From: an uncultured Chitinophaga sp.
GTDB taxonomy: Bacteria; Bacteroidota; Bacteroidia; Chitinophagales; Chitinophagaceae
Direction: 5' to 3'
Length of the DNA: 64,000 bases
Assembly: GCF_902168175.1 (NCBI RefSeq)
Contig: NZ_CABHOU010000072.1
Span: 124,001-188,000, forward strand
Below are positions 42,537 through 51,703 of this stretch, piece after piece (positions within the stretch are counted from its first letter, which is position 1; the number at the start of each line of letters is the position of its first letter). A program made the translations under genes and the position numbers. Under the pieces are notes generated by a model, which did no database searches, was not told the origin of the DNA, and saw only the letters and a list, made by a program, of their open reading frames with translations.

Positions 42537-43304
42537 ATGAAATCTTTATTTTCAGTTTTATTGGTGCTGCTGGCCCTGGGGGCTTACAGCCAAACAAAAA
42601 AATCAACAATCATGGCACCCAAAAAAGTATTATTCGTAGTTACCTCTTATGGCGAAATTAAGTCTACCGGTCATAAAACAGGTATATGGGCGGAGGAACT
42701 GGCTACCCCGTATTATTACCTTACCAGTAAAGGTTATGAGGTGGTACTTGCTTCTCCGGAAGGCGGCAAATCCCCTATCGACCCAAAAAGTGAGAAAGGC
42801 GACTTCGCCACTGCCGATGTGAAACGTTTTGCTGACGATGTCACTGCTCAGCAGCTATTGGCAAACACCGTAAAAATCACAGATGTAAAGGCGGCTGACT
42901 ATGTGGCCATCTTTTATCCCGGCGGCCATGGCCCTATGTGGGATTTGCCACAGAACGAAACTTCCATCGGTCTTATTAATGCATTTTACGATGCCGGTAA
43001 GCCGGTAGCACTCGTATGCCACGCTCCTGCTGCTTTGCAGAACGTGAAAGGGAAGAATGGCGAACCGTTGATCAAAGGCAAAAAGATATCCGGCTTTACC
43101 AATAGTGAAGAAATAGCTGGTCAAAGTACGGCGGAAGTGCCTTTTATGCTGGAGGATATGTTGAAAGAGAAGGGCGCGGAATATGTGCGCGGTAACGACT
43201 GGGCGCCGTTCGCAGTAGCGGATGGACACCTGATTACCGGGCAGAACCCGGCTTCGGCTAAGGTGGTGGTTGAGAAGATCGTGGCGGCTTTGGAGGCTAA
43301 ATAA
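42537..43304 (+). CDS. DJ-1/PfpI family protein (Hsp31-like), exported
   Basis: 255 aa. The nucleophile cysteine sits in the elbow ALVCHAPAAL, with GGHGPMWDLP for the oxyanion side and EGGKSPIDPKS, the layout of class I glutamine-amidotransferase-like Hsp31/glyoxalase III proteins. It may remove methylglyoxal or glycation products. The N-terminal MKSLFSVLLVLLALGAYSQ looks like a signal peptide, which is not usual for cytosolic Hsp31; an internal ATG at residue 25 (MAPKKVLFVV) would give a cytosolic form. Divergent from the Crp/Fnr gene. Confidence 0.88.
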   Translation: MKSLFSVLLVLLALGAYSQTKKSTIMAPKKVLFVVTSYGEIKSTGHKTGIWAEELATPYYYLTSKGYEVVLASPEGGKSPIDPKSEKGDFATADVKRFADDVTAQQLLANTVKITDVKAADYVAIFYPGGHGPMWDLPQNETSIGLINAFYDAGKPVALVCHAPAALQNVKGKNGEPLIKGKKISGFTNSEEIAGQSTAEVPFMLEDMLKEKGAEYVRGNDWAPFAVADGHLITGQNPASAKVVVEKIVAALEAK

Positions 43305-43325
43305 TCCGGGTTATATAAAATACAT

Positions 43326-43357
43326 AAAGGGGCTATCGTATTACGGTAGCCCCTTTG
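43326..43357. terminator. bidirectional terminator
   Basis: AAAGGGGCTA...TAGCCCCTTT (43326-43335, 43346-43355) with inner CGT/ACG pairing, between two convergent genes. Confidence 0.75.
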
Positions 43358-43360
43358 TAT

Positions 43361-44140
43361 CTACATACGTTGCCCGCCTATCGCCATCCCTCCGTCTACC
43401 AGGATGCTTTCGCCCGTAACGAACGATGCTTCGGGGCTGCCCAGCCACACCGCCAGTTCCGCTACCTCTTCAGGTTTGGCAAAACGGCCCACCGGTGCAT
43501 GTTTGCGGAATACTTCGAGTGCCTGCTCCAGCCCTTCTTCAGGGAAGAAACGTTCGAACATAGGGGTGTATATATAGCCGGGTTGTACGTTGTTAATACG
43601 AATGTTGTCTGCCGCTATTTCCAGTGCCAGTGCGCGTACCATGCCGTCCACACCTGCTTTGCTGGCGGAGTAGATAGCGGAACCGGCCGCTGCTCCCCTG
43701 GCCAGCCATGATGAGGTGTTAACGATCGCTCCGCCTGTACCCTGTTTCCTGAACTGTGCAATTTCATGTTGGCAGCATAACCACACCCCTTTCAGGTTAA
43801 TGTCGATCACGCTGTCGAAGTCATCTTCCGTGGCGTTTGTAATGGGGCCGAACTTTCCTTCGATGCCTGCATTGTTAAAGGCAATGTCCAGCTGACCGAA
43901 GTGTTTCACGGTTTCGGAGATGAGTTTGACCACCTCTTCATTTTTAGATACGTCTGCTTGTACGAACACTACGTCCGCACTTACTTCCTTTAACTGCTGT
44001 ACCGCTTTCTGTCCCTCGCTTTCGCGGCGACCGGCAATTACAACTTTGGCCCCGCGCTGCAGGAACAACCTGGCTGCTGCTAAACCTATACCGGTGGCGC
44101 CCCCGGTTACCAATGCTACTTTTCCTTTAAACTGGCTCAT
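43361..44140 (-). CDS. SDR family oxidoreductase
   Basis: 259 aa classical short-chain dehydrogenase. Cofactor motif TGGATGIGLAAARLF with RR following strand 2 (IAGRRE) suggests NADP; NNAG motif in FNNAGIEGKFG; catalytic Ser in VNTSSWLA and YSASK. The C-terminal FVTGESILVDGGMAIGG is usual. Related to the glucose 1-dehydrogenase group, but the substrate cannot be told. The divergent upstream region of 70 nt carries a -7 element. An AraC regulator gene lies next upstream on the same strand. Confidence 0.92.
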   Translation of the reverse strand: MSQFKGKVALVTGGATGIGLAAARLFLQRGAKVVIAGRRESEGQKAVQQLKEVSADVVFVQADVSKNEEVVKLISETVKHFGQLDIAFNNAGIEGKFGPITNATEDDFDSVIDINLKGVWLCCQHEIAQFRKQGTGGAIVNTSSWLARGAAAGSAIYSASKAGVDGMVRALALEIAADNIRINNVQPGYIYTPMFERFFPEEGLEQALEVFRKHAPVGRFAKPEEVAELAVWLGSPEASFVTGESILVDGGMAIGGQRM

Positions 44141-44159
44141 ATTGTTATTGTTTGTGAGT

Positions 44160-44167
44160 CAAAGGTA
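44160..44167 (-). promoter_or_regulatory. -7 promoter element of the SDR gene
   Basis: Minus-strand TACCTTTG, exact TAnnTTTG, 20 nt before the ATG. Confidence 0.5.
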
Positions 44168-44210
44168 GGTGCACCTGTAACAAGAGGAATTATGCGAATC
44201 AAACAGCAAG

Positions 44211-45116
44211 TTATGAAATGGAAAGAACGGAGTTCCGGAACTGTTTCGGTGTTTGCCCGGTTTGTTTTTTAAAGAAGATGTTGAAGTTGGATGGATGCTC
44301 GAAGCCCAGGCAGTAACCGATTTCGGCAACGTCGGCACTGCTGTGGCGCAAGAGTGCTTTCGCCTCGCGGACCATTTCTCCTGCAATCCATTCTGAGGTG
44401 GTTTTGCCCGTTGTTTCTTTCAACGCACGATTCAAATGGTTGGTGTGAATAGAGAGTTGTTCGGCAAATTCATTGGCGTTTTTCAGCTTAATTACCTGGT
44501 TAGGCGGATTGATGGGGAATTGCCGTTCGAGCAGTTCGATAAACAGGTCGCTGATGCGTTTTGATGCATTACCGGTTTGTACGTAATTGTCTGCAGGCTG
44601 CATTTTCATGGCCTCGTGCATCACGATTTGCACATAGCTTTTCAGTAGGTCGTACTTATGCGCATAGCCCCCGCTCACCTCGCAAAGCATGTTGCCAAAT
44701 ATGTTAGCCAGGAAGGCGGTTTGTTGTTCGTCCGGGAAAAATATATGGTTGCCGCCGATTTTAAACAAAGGTGATTGCGACAGACCGCCACTACGCAGGT
44801 GCGCGTCTATAAAATCTTCGGTAAACAGGCAGAAGTAACCGGCCTGCGGCACTTCGGGCCGCGACTCCCATGAGTAAGGGACCATGGGGTTCAGGAAAGA
44901 TAAGGCGGGCGCAGGAGCGGTGATCTGTTTATCTGCATAAGCGATCGTGCCTTCTCCTTTCGTCATTAGTGAAATCTTATAAAAATCACGACGGGTGGCT
45001 GGCAGAAATACATTGCGGCAGCCAAACTCCTCGATGCTGTACACATTAAACTGCCCCATGGGTTGTTGTTGCCCATGAAAGTCGAAGAATTCGGCCACTG
45101 TTTCTTTTGATTTCAT
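44211..45116 (-). CDS. AraC family transcriptional regulator
   Basis: 301 aa. N-terminal cupin-like sensing domain (about 15-170, GQFNVYSIEEFG, PFSW-like VPYSWES) and C-terminal pair of helix-turn-helix motifs (about 200-300): NEFAEQLSIHTNHLNRALKETTGKTTSEWI and SADVAEIGYCLGFEHPSNFNIFFKKQTGQTPKQFR. It is probably the activator of the SDR gene 70 nt downstream, or of itself. Ligand unknown. Confidence 0.9.
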   Translation of the reverse strand: MKSKETVAEFFDFHGQQQPMGQFNVYSIEEFGCRNVFLPATRRDFYKISLMTKGEGTIAYADKQITAPAPALSFLNPMVPYSWESRPEVPQAGYFCLFTEDFIDAHLRSGGLSQSPLFKIGGNHIFFPDEQQTAFLANIFGNMLCEVSGGYAHKYDLLKSYVQIVMHEAMKMQPADNYVQTGNASKRISDLFIELLERQFPINPPNQVIKLKNANEFAEQLSIHTNHLNRALKETTGKTTSEWIAGEMVREAKALLRHSSADVAEIGYCLGFEHPSNFNIFFKKQTGQTPKQFRNSVLSIS

Positions 45117-45297
45117 AGTATGAAGTTATGAAATTCAAATAGATTTCCGTACAATAAAACGCCTGCCTGAGCATCTTGTTCAGGGTAAAAAGTTAAAGAA
45201 GTGTGAAGGAATGGGGACTAGAAGATTGCACACCGGGCGGCCGTGCGTATTCAATGCAGATAGCAAGTAATTATTGACTAATATATCGTGGGGGGAC

Positions 45298-45966
45298 TTA
45301 CTTCTCAAACACCAACACCTCCGCCTTCGCTCCCAACTTCTCCAGCACCCCATTCACCTCCGCAATCATCGGGTCGGGGCCGCATACATAGAAGTACTGA
45401 TCAAAGTCGGAAACATGCTGCTTCAGGAAGGTTTCATCGATACGCGCATAACCGTAGCCGGGTTTCTCTTCCCGGGTGAGGATGAAATGGGCGTCCTGAC
45501 CTAAGATGTCGCGGAGCTCATCCTCGTAAATAATATCTTCTGCTTTTTTATTGGAAAAGAACAACGCACTGCCGGCGATGATGCCGTCCTTTTTCAACTG
45601 CCTTAAGATGGCGAGGAACGGGGTTATGCCTGCTCCACCGGCGATGAAGTAACCGGGGCCTTTATATTCGATAGCACCCCATACGTCATGGATGATCAGC
45701 TCATCTCCTTCTTTTAACTGGTGTAGCTGGTGCGTTACACCGTTATGGGCGTGGTAACCTTTAATGGTAAACTCAAGGAACGGGTCGTCGTTAAGACTGG
45801 TAAAGGTGAAAGGGCGCCTTTCGTTTTCCCAGCCGGGTAAATTGATGGCGATCTCTGTGGCCTGACCGGGTGAAAACCTGTAGCCTTCGGGCTTATCAAA
45901 ACGGAAGCGTTTTACGTCGTGGGTAACGGGCGTAACAGATTGGAGTTTAACGATGTGTTGTTCCAT
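45298..45966 (-). CDS. FAD-binding ferredoxin/flavodoxin reductase-like oxidoreductase
   Basis: 222 aa. FAD-binding barrel with ERRPFTFTS, NAD(P) domain with AGGAGITPFLAILRQL, FSNKKAEDIIYEDEL and FYVCGPDPMIAEV. It lacks a 2Fe-2S ferredoxin domain, so it resembles the reductase halves of phenol/vanillate systems or flavodoxin reductase. The substrate is unknown. It follows the permease gene by 3 nt and is the last gene of a four-gene minus-strand unit. Confidence 0.87.
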   Translation of the reverse strand: MEQHIVKLQSVTPVTHDVKRFRFDKPEGYRFSPGQATEIAINLPGWENERRPFTFTSLNDDPFLEFTIKGYHAHNGVTHQLHQLKEGDELIIHDVWGAIEYKGPGYFIAGGAGITPFLAILRQLKKDGIIAGSALFFSNKKAEDIIYEDELRDILGQDAHFILTREEKPGYGYARIDETFLKQHVSDFDQYFYVCGPDPMIAEVNGVLEKLGAKAEVLVFEK

Positions 45967-45969
45967 ATT

Positions 45970-47025
45970 TTAAGCCATTTTGATGCGGGGATCTACGATA
46001 CTATACAATATATCTGCCAGCAGGTTGATGATCACGAAAATGCCTGCCGTAAACAGTACTGCGCCCATTACCACGGGGAAGTCGAACTTCTCCAGCGCAT
46101 CTACAGTAACCTTACCGATGCCTTTCCATCCGAAGATGTACTCTACGAAGAAAGCGCCTGCCAGCAGTTCGGCGAACCAGCCGGTGATGGCGGTTATTAC
46201 CGGGTTGAGGGCGTTACGTAATGCGTGTTTGTACAGGATCACATTGGTGCGCAGGCCTTTGGCCCGGGCAGTGCGGATGTAGTCCTGGCTTAATACATCG
46301 AGCATGGCGCTACGGGTCAGTTGCACGATGATGGCCAGTGGCCTGATACCTAATGTGACAGCGGGTAATATGAGGTTGCGGAGGTTAAGCACCCTGCCCG
46401 CAAAGGGATCGATGTCGTACAGGCTGCCAGTCATATGCAGGCCGGTATATTCGGTAAATACGAAACCGAAAACATAAGCCAGTACAATACCGGTGAAGAA
46501 TGACGGGGCGGAAATGCCGATTACACTGGCGAATACCGCGCTGGTATCCATCCAGGTGTTTTGTTTTACGGCCGATATGATGCCGAGTACGATACCGATA
46601 ACGGTGGCGAAGGCCATAGCGGCGAGGGCCAGTACGAGGGTGCCGGGTAAGGCTTCGGTCAGTATCTCCCAAACATCTTTTTTGCCCTGATAAGAACGGC
46701 GCAGGTACGGGGTTTTTAATACGAACATCCGATCGCCGCCAAGCGGCAGCAGTTGTACGTAGTTCATATTTGCGTCGGCCTCCGGCTTGTTGTGTACGGC
46801 CAGTGGCGACAGGTCATTTACATACATCAGGAACTGCACCGGGAGCGGCTTGTCTAAATGCAGCTCCCGGCGCACGTTTTCCAGCGAGGCCACGTCTGCA
46901 CGCTGACCAAGGGTCAGGCGGGCCGGGTCGCCGGGCAATACATTGAAAAGGAAGAATACTACCATCACCACACCCAACAACACCAGTATCCCATACCATA
47001 ATTTCCTGAGTATGAAACGAGCCAT
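45970..47025 (-). CDS. DppB-like peptide ABC transporter permease
   Basis: 351 aa inner-membrane permease of binding-protein-dependent transport (DppB/OppB type). N-terminal helix FILRKLWYGILVLLGVVMVVFFLFNVLPGDPARLTLG, then the EAA loop region (YIRTARAKGLRTNVILYKHALRNALNPVITAI) and some six membrane segments. A periplasmic insertion near 70-110 (VHNKPEADANMNYVQLL) is longer than usual. No DppC, ATPase or binding protein neighbours it; the substrate-binding lipoprotein at 5010 may be its partner. Confidence 0.92.
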   Translation of the reverse strand: MARFILRKLWYGILVLLGVVMVVFFLFNVLPGDPARLTLGQRADVASLENVRRELHLDKPLPVQFLMYVNDLSPLAVHNKPEADANMNYVQLLPLGGDRMFVLKTPYLRRSYQGKKDVWEILTEALPGTLVLALAAMAFATVIGIVLGIISAVKQNTWMDTSAVFASVIGISAPSFFTGIVLAYVFGFVFTEYTGLHMTGSLYDIDPFAGRVLNLRNLILPAVTLGIRPLAIIVQLTRSAMLDVLSQDYIRTARAKGLRTNVILYKHALRNALNPVITAITGWFAELLAGAFFVEYIFGWKGIGKVTVDALEKFDFPVVMGAVLFTAGIFVIINLLADILYSIVDPRIKMA

Positions 47026-47032
47026 ATTACGT

Positions 47033-48112
47033 TTAAGGAATATCGTTATAATGCCATTTGCCAGTGATGGTGCCTTTTTCCAGTTTGATTAAACAAACAT
47101 TAGCGCGGCCGGCGGTTTTAATCGCGGTGCCGTCCATCTGTACAAACGGGAAGTTAATACCACGGGCTTTCTTAAAGGCTTCTACCTGCTCTTTGTTGGA
47201 GGAAGTAACGCCGTAAATATAAATGCCCTGCTGTTTCTCCAGCGCCTGCATTTTCGCTTCCCAGCCTGATCCTGCTTCGTCTGTACTCTTTACCAAAAAC
47301 AGGTAAATGGTAGATGGCTCGCTCAGGATGCCGGAGGTAAGATCTGCACCGTCGAAATCTTTCAGGGAGAAGTCTTTGATAGCGGGTTCGGCGTTGCCTT
47401 TGGAGATCAGTTTATCGGTACGGTCTACATACTTCCAGGTAGTGTCCTGCCATGGATAGTTTTCTTCGTTGAACTCTTCCTGCTTGCCGTCTTTCTCGTA
47501 AATCAGCACGGTTTTGTATACGTCTGGTTTAGCGCCGGGCGGCAGTTTCATTTTTTCGGGGATGTTGTTGCCCACTTTGTAAGGCAGGCAATCCACGATA
47601 GGCAGGTGGTTCAGCGTGTACCACTGTATGCAGACAGAGAACACCACGGCCAGCGCCATTACAATGTGCGCAGCTTTACCGGCAAACAGTGGTTGTATGC
47701 GGTTGCGGTAAATGAATATTACAACGATCATCACCAGTAATATCACATCCTTCCAGAAGCTCTCGTTGGCTTCCAGTTTAATACAGTCGCCGAAACAGCC
47801 GCATTCTTTAATAAGGCCGCTGAAGTTCGCAAAGGCAGTCAGGAAGGTGAAGAAGATGATCAGTATCAATAATAAAAGAGAGAAGATGCGCATGCGGTAA
47901 CCGAGCAATACGGCTACACCGGCAACGATCTCAAAGGCGTTCATCGCGATGGAAAGGCCGAGCGAAAAGGGTACCATCCAGTACATATGCAGTACCTCAA
48001 AAAATTCATCCATCTTGTAACTGAGTCCCAGCGGGTCGTTAGCCTTAATAAGGCCCGAAAAGATGAATAGTACGCCTACAATGATTCTGAACAGGTTTAG
48101 GATAAGCTTCAT
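47033..48112 (-). CDS. BT_3928-type DoxX-like membrane protein
   Basis: 359 aa. The N-terminal half is a four-helix DoxX/MauE-like membrane domain (IIVGVLFIFSGLIKANDPLGLSYKMDEFF, FEIVAGVAVLLGYRM) with a Cys-rich loop KECGCFGDCIKLE of redox type. The second half is a thioredoxin-like soluble part (FSLKDFDGADLTSGILSEPSTIYLFLVKS) without a CxxC motif. Known in Bacteroidota as the BT_3928 family, function unknown; perhaps electron transfer across the membrane or thiol redox. It is 7 nt from the permease gene and 27 nt after DUF1599. Confidence 0.82.
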   Translation of the reverse strand: MKLILNLFRIIVGVLFIFSGLIKANDPLGLSYKMDEFFEVLHMYWMVPFSLGLSIAMNAFEIVAGVAVLLGYRMRIFSLLLLILIIFFTFLTAFANFSGLIKECGCFGDCIKLEANESFWKDVILLVMIVVIFIYRNRIQPLFAGKAAHIVMALAVVFSVCIQWYTLNHLPIVDCLPYKVGNNIPEKMKLPPGAKPDVYKTVLIYEKDGKQEEFNEENYPWQDTTWKYVDRTDKLISKGNAEPAIKDFSLKDFDGADLTSGILSEPSTIYLFLVKSTDEAGSGWEAKMQALEKQQGIYIYGVTSSNKEQVEAFKKARGINFPFVQMDGTAIKTAGRANVCLIKLEKGTITGKWHYNDIP

Positions 48113-48139
48113 GGTTGGATATATGTGTTTTAGATAACG

Positions 48140-48706
48140 TTAAGATTTGCTGTTTGCCTCGTCTATCTTGATAAGGGCGAAGATGGCGTAGTTGACGATG
48201 TCTACGAAGTTGGCGTCCATACCTTCGGAGATGATCGTTTTACCGTCGTTGCGCAGTATTTGTTTAATGCGCAGCAGTTTGGTAAGTATCAGGTCTACGA
48301 ACGATTCCTGGCTCATATCTCTCCAGGCCTCTCCGTAGTCGTGGTTCTTATCTTCCATCACCCCTCTTATAAAGTTGATCTTGTTGTCGTACAGTACCGC
48401 CACTTCGTCCGCAGGAATGTCCGTGTACGGGTCGTTGGGCAACTCCATCTGCAGCAGGGCAATTACGCCATAATTCACAATAGCGGCAAATTCACCGTCT
48501 ATACGGTCTTCCACCTTTTGTTTGCCGCCCAGTTCCTGGATGGTGCGGATGCGCTGGGCTTTAATGAAGATCTGGTCCACGATGGAAATGGGGCGTAATA
48601 CACGCCAGGAAGTGCCATAGTCGCGGGCCTTTTTTACGAAAGTATCTTTACAGGCAGTTATCACCTGTGTATATTGGGCTGCTGTGTTACGGATCGTCGT
48701 CGTCAA
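48140..48706 (-). CDS. DUF1599 domain-containing protein
   Basis: 188 aa built of two copies of a module: FVKKARDYGTSWRVLRPISIVDQIFIKAQRIRTIQEL and later DKNHDYGEAWRDMSQESFVDLILTKLLRIKQIL. This duplicated domain is DUF1599 (nucleotide-modifying hydrolase-like, of unknown activity). There is no ATG at the start; TTG (48704-48706) opens the frame. It heads the unit with the DoxX-like gene, the usual pairing in Bacteroidota. Confidence 0.85.
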   Translation of the reverse strand: MTTTIRNTAAQYTQVITACKDTFVKKARDYGTSWRVLRPISIVDQIFIKAQRIRTIQELGGKQKVEDRIDGEFAAIVNYGVIALLQMELPNDPYTDIPADEVAVLYDNKINFIRGVMEDKNHDYGEAWRDMSQESFVDLILTKLLRIKQILRNDGKTIISEGMDANFVDIVNYAIFALIKIDEANSKS

Positions 48707-48769
48707 TGCTTTCTTTAGTTTAATTAAGTATTCGTGCCGTTAATATGGCTGAATTTATTGTGAATCAAT

Positions 48770-48820
48770 TATTTTTGATGCAGTTTAAACAGCCTTTCAG
48801 GGGAACGAGTTTCAAAAATA
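48770..48820. promoter_or_regulatory. overlapping divergent promoter candidates for DUF1599 and folP
   Basis: TATTTTTG at 48770-48777 on the plus strand and at 48813-48820 on the minus strand, both exact TAnnTTTG. Each would give a leader of about 105 nt, so the assignment is weak. Confidence 0.3.
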
Positions 48821-48887
48821 CGTCATTAGATGACAAATATTGACTGTTCTCTGTATTATTGTGATAAGCGTACAAAGAAAACCTTAT

Positions 48888-49748
48888 ATGGAACAGGTGG
48901 AAAGTAAATACACCATCAACTGCCGTGGTAAACTGCTGGATTTGTCTTCCCCGGTGGTCATGGGCATTATTAATATCAACGAAGACTCTTTTTACGCGGG
49001 CAGCCGTAGTCACGAGCTGCACGAGGTAACGGCCCGGGCAGCACAGATGCTCGCCGATGGGGCCACTATTCTCGACCTGGGCGGACAAAGCACTCGTCCG
49101 GGGCAGCCACAGGTAAGCGCGGAAGAAGAGGCAAACCGGGTGATCCCTGCTATCCATGCCATCGTGCATCATTATCCTGAAGCTATTATTTCGATAGATA
49201 CGTATTACGCTTCCGTGGCGGATAAGGCCGTAAAGGCCGGTGCGGCTATTGTAAACGACATCAGTGCGGGCAATCTCGATAAAAAGATGATCGCTACCGT
49301 AGCTAAGCTTGGTGTTCCTTATGTGGCCATGCACATGAAGGGCAAACCCGAAACCATGCAAAAGCAGGCGCGTTACCAGGATGTGGTGCAGGAAGTGCTG
49401 GATTACCTGATCCGGAAACTGGAAACGCTTCGCCAGGCGGGGATTAAAGATGTAATCGCAGATCCTGGTTTTGGCTTTGCGAAGAACATGGAACATAACT
49501 ACCAGTTACTGAACGGCCTGCATGCGTTAAAGGTGCTGGACGTGCCTATACTGGCGGGCGTAAGCCGTAAAGGCATGATTTATAAACTACTGGAAACCTC
49601 TGCGGAAGACGCACTGAACGGCACTACGGTAGTGAATACCCTGGCCCTGCAACAGGGTGCGCTTATACTGCGGGTGCATGATGTGAAGGCGGCTATGGAA
49701 GTTATCAGGATCATGCAATATGCGGGTAAACATCATACACGTGAATAA
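48888..49748 (+). CDS. folP: dihydropteroate synthase
   Basis: 286 aa. Joins p-aminobenzoate and dihydropterin pyrophosphate in folate synthesis; target of sulfonamides. TIM-barrel motifs: VMGIININEDSFYAGSR (25-40, the TPDSF loop), DLGGQSTRPGQ, VNDISAGNLD, AMHMKGKPETM, IADPGFGFAKNMEHNY and AGVSRKGMIYKLL. ATG 48888 is chosen, as the 16 upstream codons have no similarity. cdaA follows 20 nt later, a pairing found widely in Bacteroidota and Firmicutes. Confidence 0.95.
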   Translation: MEQVESKYTINCRGKLLDLSSPVVMGIININEDSFYAGSRSHELHEVTARAAQMLADGATILDLGGQSTRPGQPQVSAEEEANRVIPAIHAIVHHYPEAIISIDTYYASVADKAVKAGAAIVNDISAGNLDKKMIATVAKLGVPYVAMHMKGKPETMQKQARYQDVVQEVLDYLIRKLETLRQAGIKDVIADPGFGFAKNMEHNYQLLNGLHALKVLDVPILAGVSRKGMIYKLLETSAEDALNGTTVVNTLALQQGALILRVHDVKAAMEVIRIMQYAGKHHTRE

Positions 49749-49768
49749 AAACTTATTACATTTACAAT

Positions 49769-50575
49769 ATGGATGTGATTAATTTCTATGGTTATGCGTT
49801 TCGATGGTTGAATATTCTGGATCTTCTGATTGTAATTTTTCTTATCGTACAACTCTACCGGCTGCTGAAAGGGAGCCTCGCCTTTAATATATTCCTGGGA
49901 CTGTTGGTGATATACGCGTCTTACTTCCTTGTCCGCTCGCTTAAAATGCCCATTTTAACGATCGTGCTGCAAAACTTTATCAATGTAGGGCTCATCGCTA
50001 TCATCATCATCTTTCAGCCCGAGATCCGCAAGTTCCTGCTGGTGTTAGGCAAAAAGACGCCACTGAGCAAGGATAGTTTTCTTACCAAACTGTTCCTGCC
50101 CGACAAGTTCAAGAGTTACAAGGAAGAAGAACACATCATCAACGAAATTATTACTGCGGTTGGGCATATGGCTGCCAGCCAAACTGGTGCGCTGATCGTG
50201 CTGGCCACCACTTACCGCGTGAAGTTCGATACAGCGTCGAGCATTTCAATTGATGCGAACGTGAGCGCTAAACTGATTGAAAGCATTTTTGAGAAGAACA
50301 CCCCGTTGCACGATGGGGCCCTGATTATCGTAGGCAACCGTATCCTGGCCGCCAAGGTAATACTGCCCATGTCAGAAAACCCGAACCTGCCTACCCGCAT
50401 AGGTATGCGCCACCGCTCTGCCGTTGGTATCACCGAGCATAGCGATAACCTGGCCATTTGTGTATCGGAGGAAAGGGGTACTATCTCTTTTGCTGATGAT
50501 GGCATACTCAGCCAAAACGTTTCGCTGGAAGAACTGAAGGTGAAATTATACGAAACCCTGGTGGAAGGCCTGTAA
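49769..50575 (+). CDS. cdaA: diadenylate cyclase (CdaA type)
   Basis: 268 aa. Makes cyclic di-AMP from two ATP. Three membrane helices (about 14-32, 36-56, 62-82) and a DAC domain with the DGA (182-184) and RHR (214-216) catalytic motifs in LHDGALIIVGNR and IGMRHRSAVG. It controls potassium and cell wall balance in other bacteria. Directly after folP, likely cotranscribed. It is convergent with the sugar operon, with only 3 nt between them and no hairpin. Confidence 0.95.
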   Translation: MDVINFYGYAFRWLNILDLLIVIFLIVQLYRLLKGSLAFNIFLGLLVIYASYFLVRSLKMPILTIVLQNFINVGLIAIIIIFQPEIRKFLLVLGKKTPLSKDSFLTKLFLPDKFKSYKEEEHIINEIITAVGHMAASQTGALIVLATTYRVKFDTASSISIDANVSAKLIESIFEKNTPLHDGALIIVGNRILAAKVILPMSENPNLPTRIGMRHRSAVGITEHSDNLAICVSEERGTISFADDGILSQNVSLEELKVKLYETLVEGL

Positions 50576-50578
50576 GCC

Positions 50579-51703
50579 TTACACCTTTACATACATCTTC
50601 CGCCTGTCCATCCAATACCCGATGAGCCATATCAGCAGCATATAGGCGATGGAATACAGTAACGACGCATCTTTATCACCCAACCAGCTGGTAAAGCCGT
50701 GCCTGTAGATAAGGCCGCCAACGGATGGACCGTTGATCCTTACCAGGTGTAACAGTACGATTACTACCCAGGCAATAATGTATATGAACAGCGGGTTTTT
50801 CCCGAATACTTCGAAGAAGTACGTCCATTTTTTTACCTGCAGGATGTCAATGGTCCATATCAATACACCTAACAATAAAAGGTCGAACCCGGTGGTATAC
50901 ACTACGTAGCTGCTGGTCCATAATGGTTTGTTGATGGGGAAACCGGTGTTCCACACCATTCCTGCTGCTACCAGTATAATACCGGCCGCAATAAGCCTAA
51001 TGATTGTTCCGGGTTTGTTACCCCGCTCCTGCACAAATACGCCGGCAAAGTACCCTGCTACTACATTTACAATGGCAGGCAGTGTGCTGAGTAAGCCCAG
51101 CGGATCAAAAGGGAATTTGTAGTGTTTGTAGATGTTTTCGACAGGCAGGTACAGCCTGTCCAGGCGACCGATGGCATTGCCTTCAAGGGTATATGGCCCT
51201 GGGTCGGTGCCAAACTGGTAAAGCAGCCACCAGTACACAAATAGGATGGCGATGCTGATGATGATCACTGTTTTCGTAGTCGTGTAGCGAATCAGCAATG
51301 CGGCGGCGCAGTAGCATAGTGCTATGCGTTGTAGTACACCCCAAAGCCTTGTAGCGGTTAAATCTTTCAATACATAATGCCCGTCTTCATAACGCACAAA
51401 CGGGAAGGCGTGCAACAGTACACCGATCAGGAAGATGATGAATGTACGTTTTAATACCTTCTTTAAAAAATCAGTATGAGAAAGCGTGGATAGCTTTCCC
51501 ATACTGAAACTAAGGGCATTACCCACTACAAAAAGGAAAGTGGGGAACACCAGGTCGGTGAGTGTAAACCCGTGCCAGTCTGAGTGTTTAAATGGTGCAT
51601 AGATCGCATTCCAGTTGCCTGGCGTATTAACGACTATCATAAGGGCGATGGTAAGGCCCCTTAATACGTCCAGCGCCAGGTATCGTGGTGTTAAAGGCTT
51701 CAT
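50579..51703 (-). CDS. NagX/HGSNAT-like membrane acyltransferase (DUF5009)
   Basis: 374 aa with about ten membrane helices. The start YLALDVLRGLTIALMIVVNTPGNW and DWHGFTLTDLVFPTFLFVVG are typical of the DUF5009/NagX proteins related to heparan-alpha-glucosaminide N-acetyltransferase (HGSNAT), which acetylates glucosamine across a membrane. The catalytic His of HGSNAT corresponds to the SDWHGF segment. In chitin loci this protein probably moves or re-acetylates glucosamine units. Last gene of the operon, with a 1-nt TAATG overlap with the GH16-like gene. Confidence 0.85.
   Translation of the reverse strand: MKPLTPRYLALDVLRGLTIALMIVVNTPGNWNAIYAPFKHSDWHGFTLTDLVFPTFLFVVGNALSFSMGKLSTLSHTDFLKKVLKRTFIIFLIGVLLHAFPFVRYEDGHYVLKDLTATRLWGVLQRIALCYCAAALLIRYTTTKTVIIISIAILFVYWWLLYQFGTDPGPYTLEGNAIGRLDRLYLPVENIYKHYKFPFDPLGLLSTLPAIVNVVAGYFAGVFVQERGNKPGTIIRLIAAGIILVAAGMVWNTGFPINKPLWTSSYVVYTTGFDLLLLGVLIWTIDILQVKKWTYFFEVFGKNPLFIYIIAWVVIVLLHLVRINGPSVGGLIYRHGFTSWLGDKDASLLYSIAYMLLIWLIGYWMDRRKMYVKV

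Noticed and set aside
48765-49496. 243-codon minus-strand frame opposite folP
   Set aside because: folP has all its motifs on the plus strand; the antisense frame shows none.
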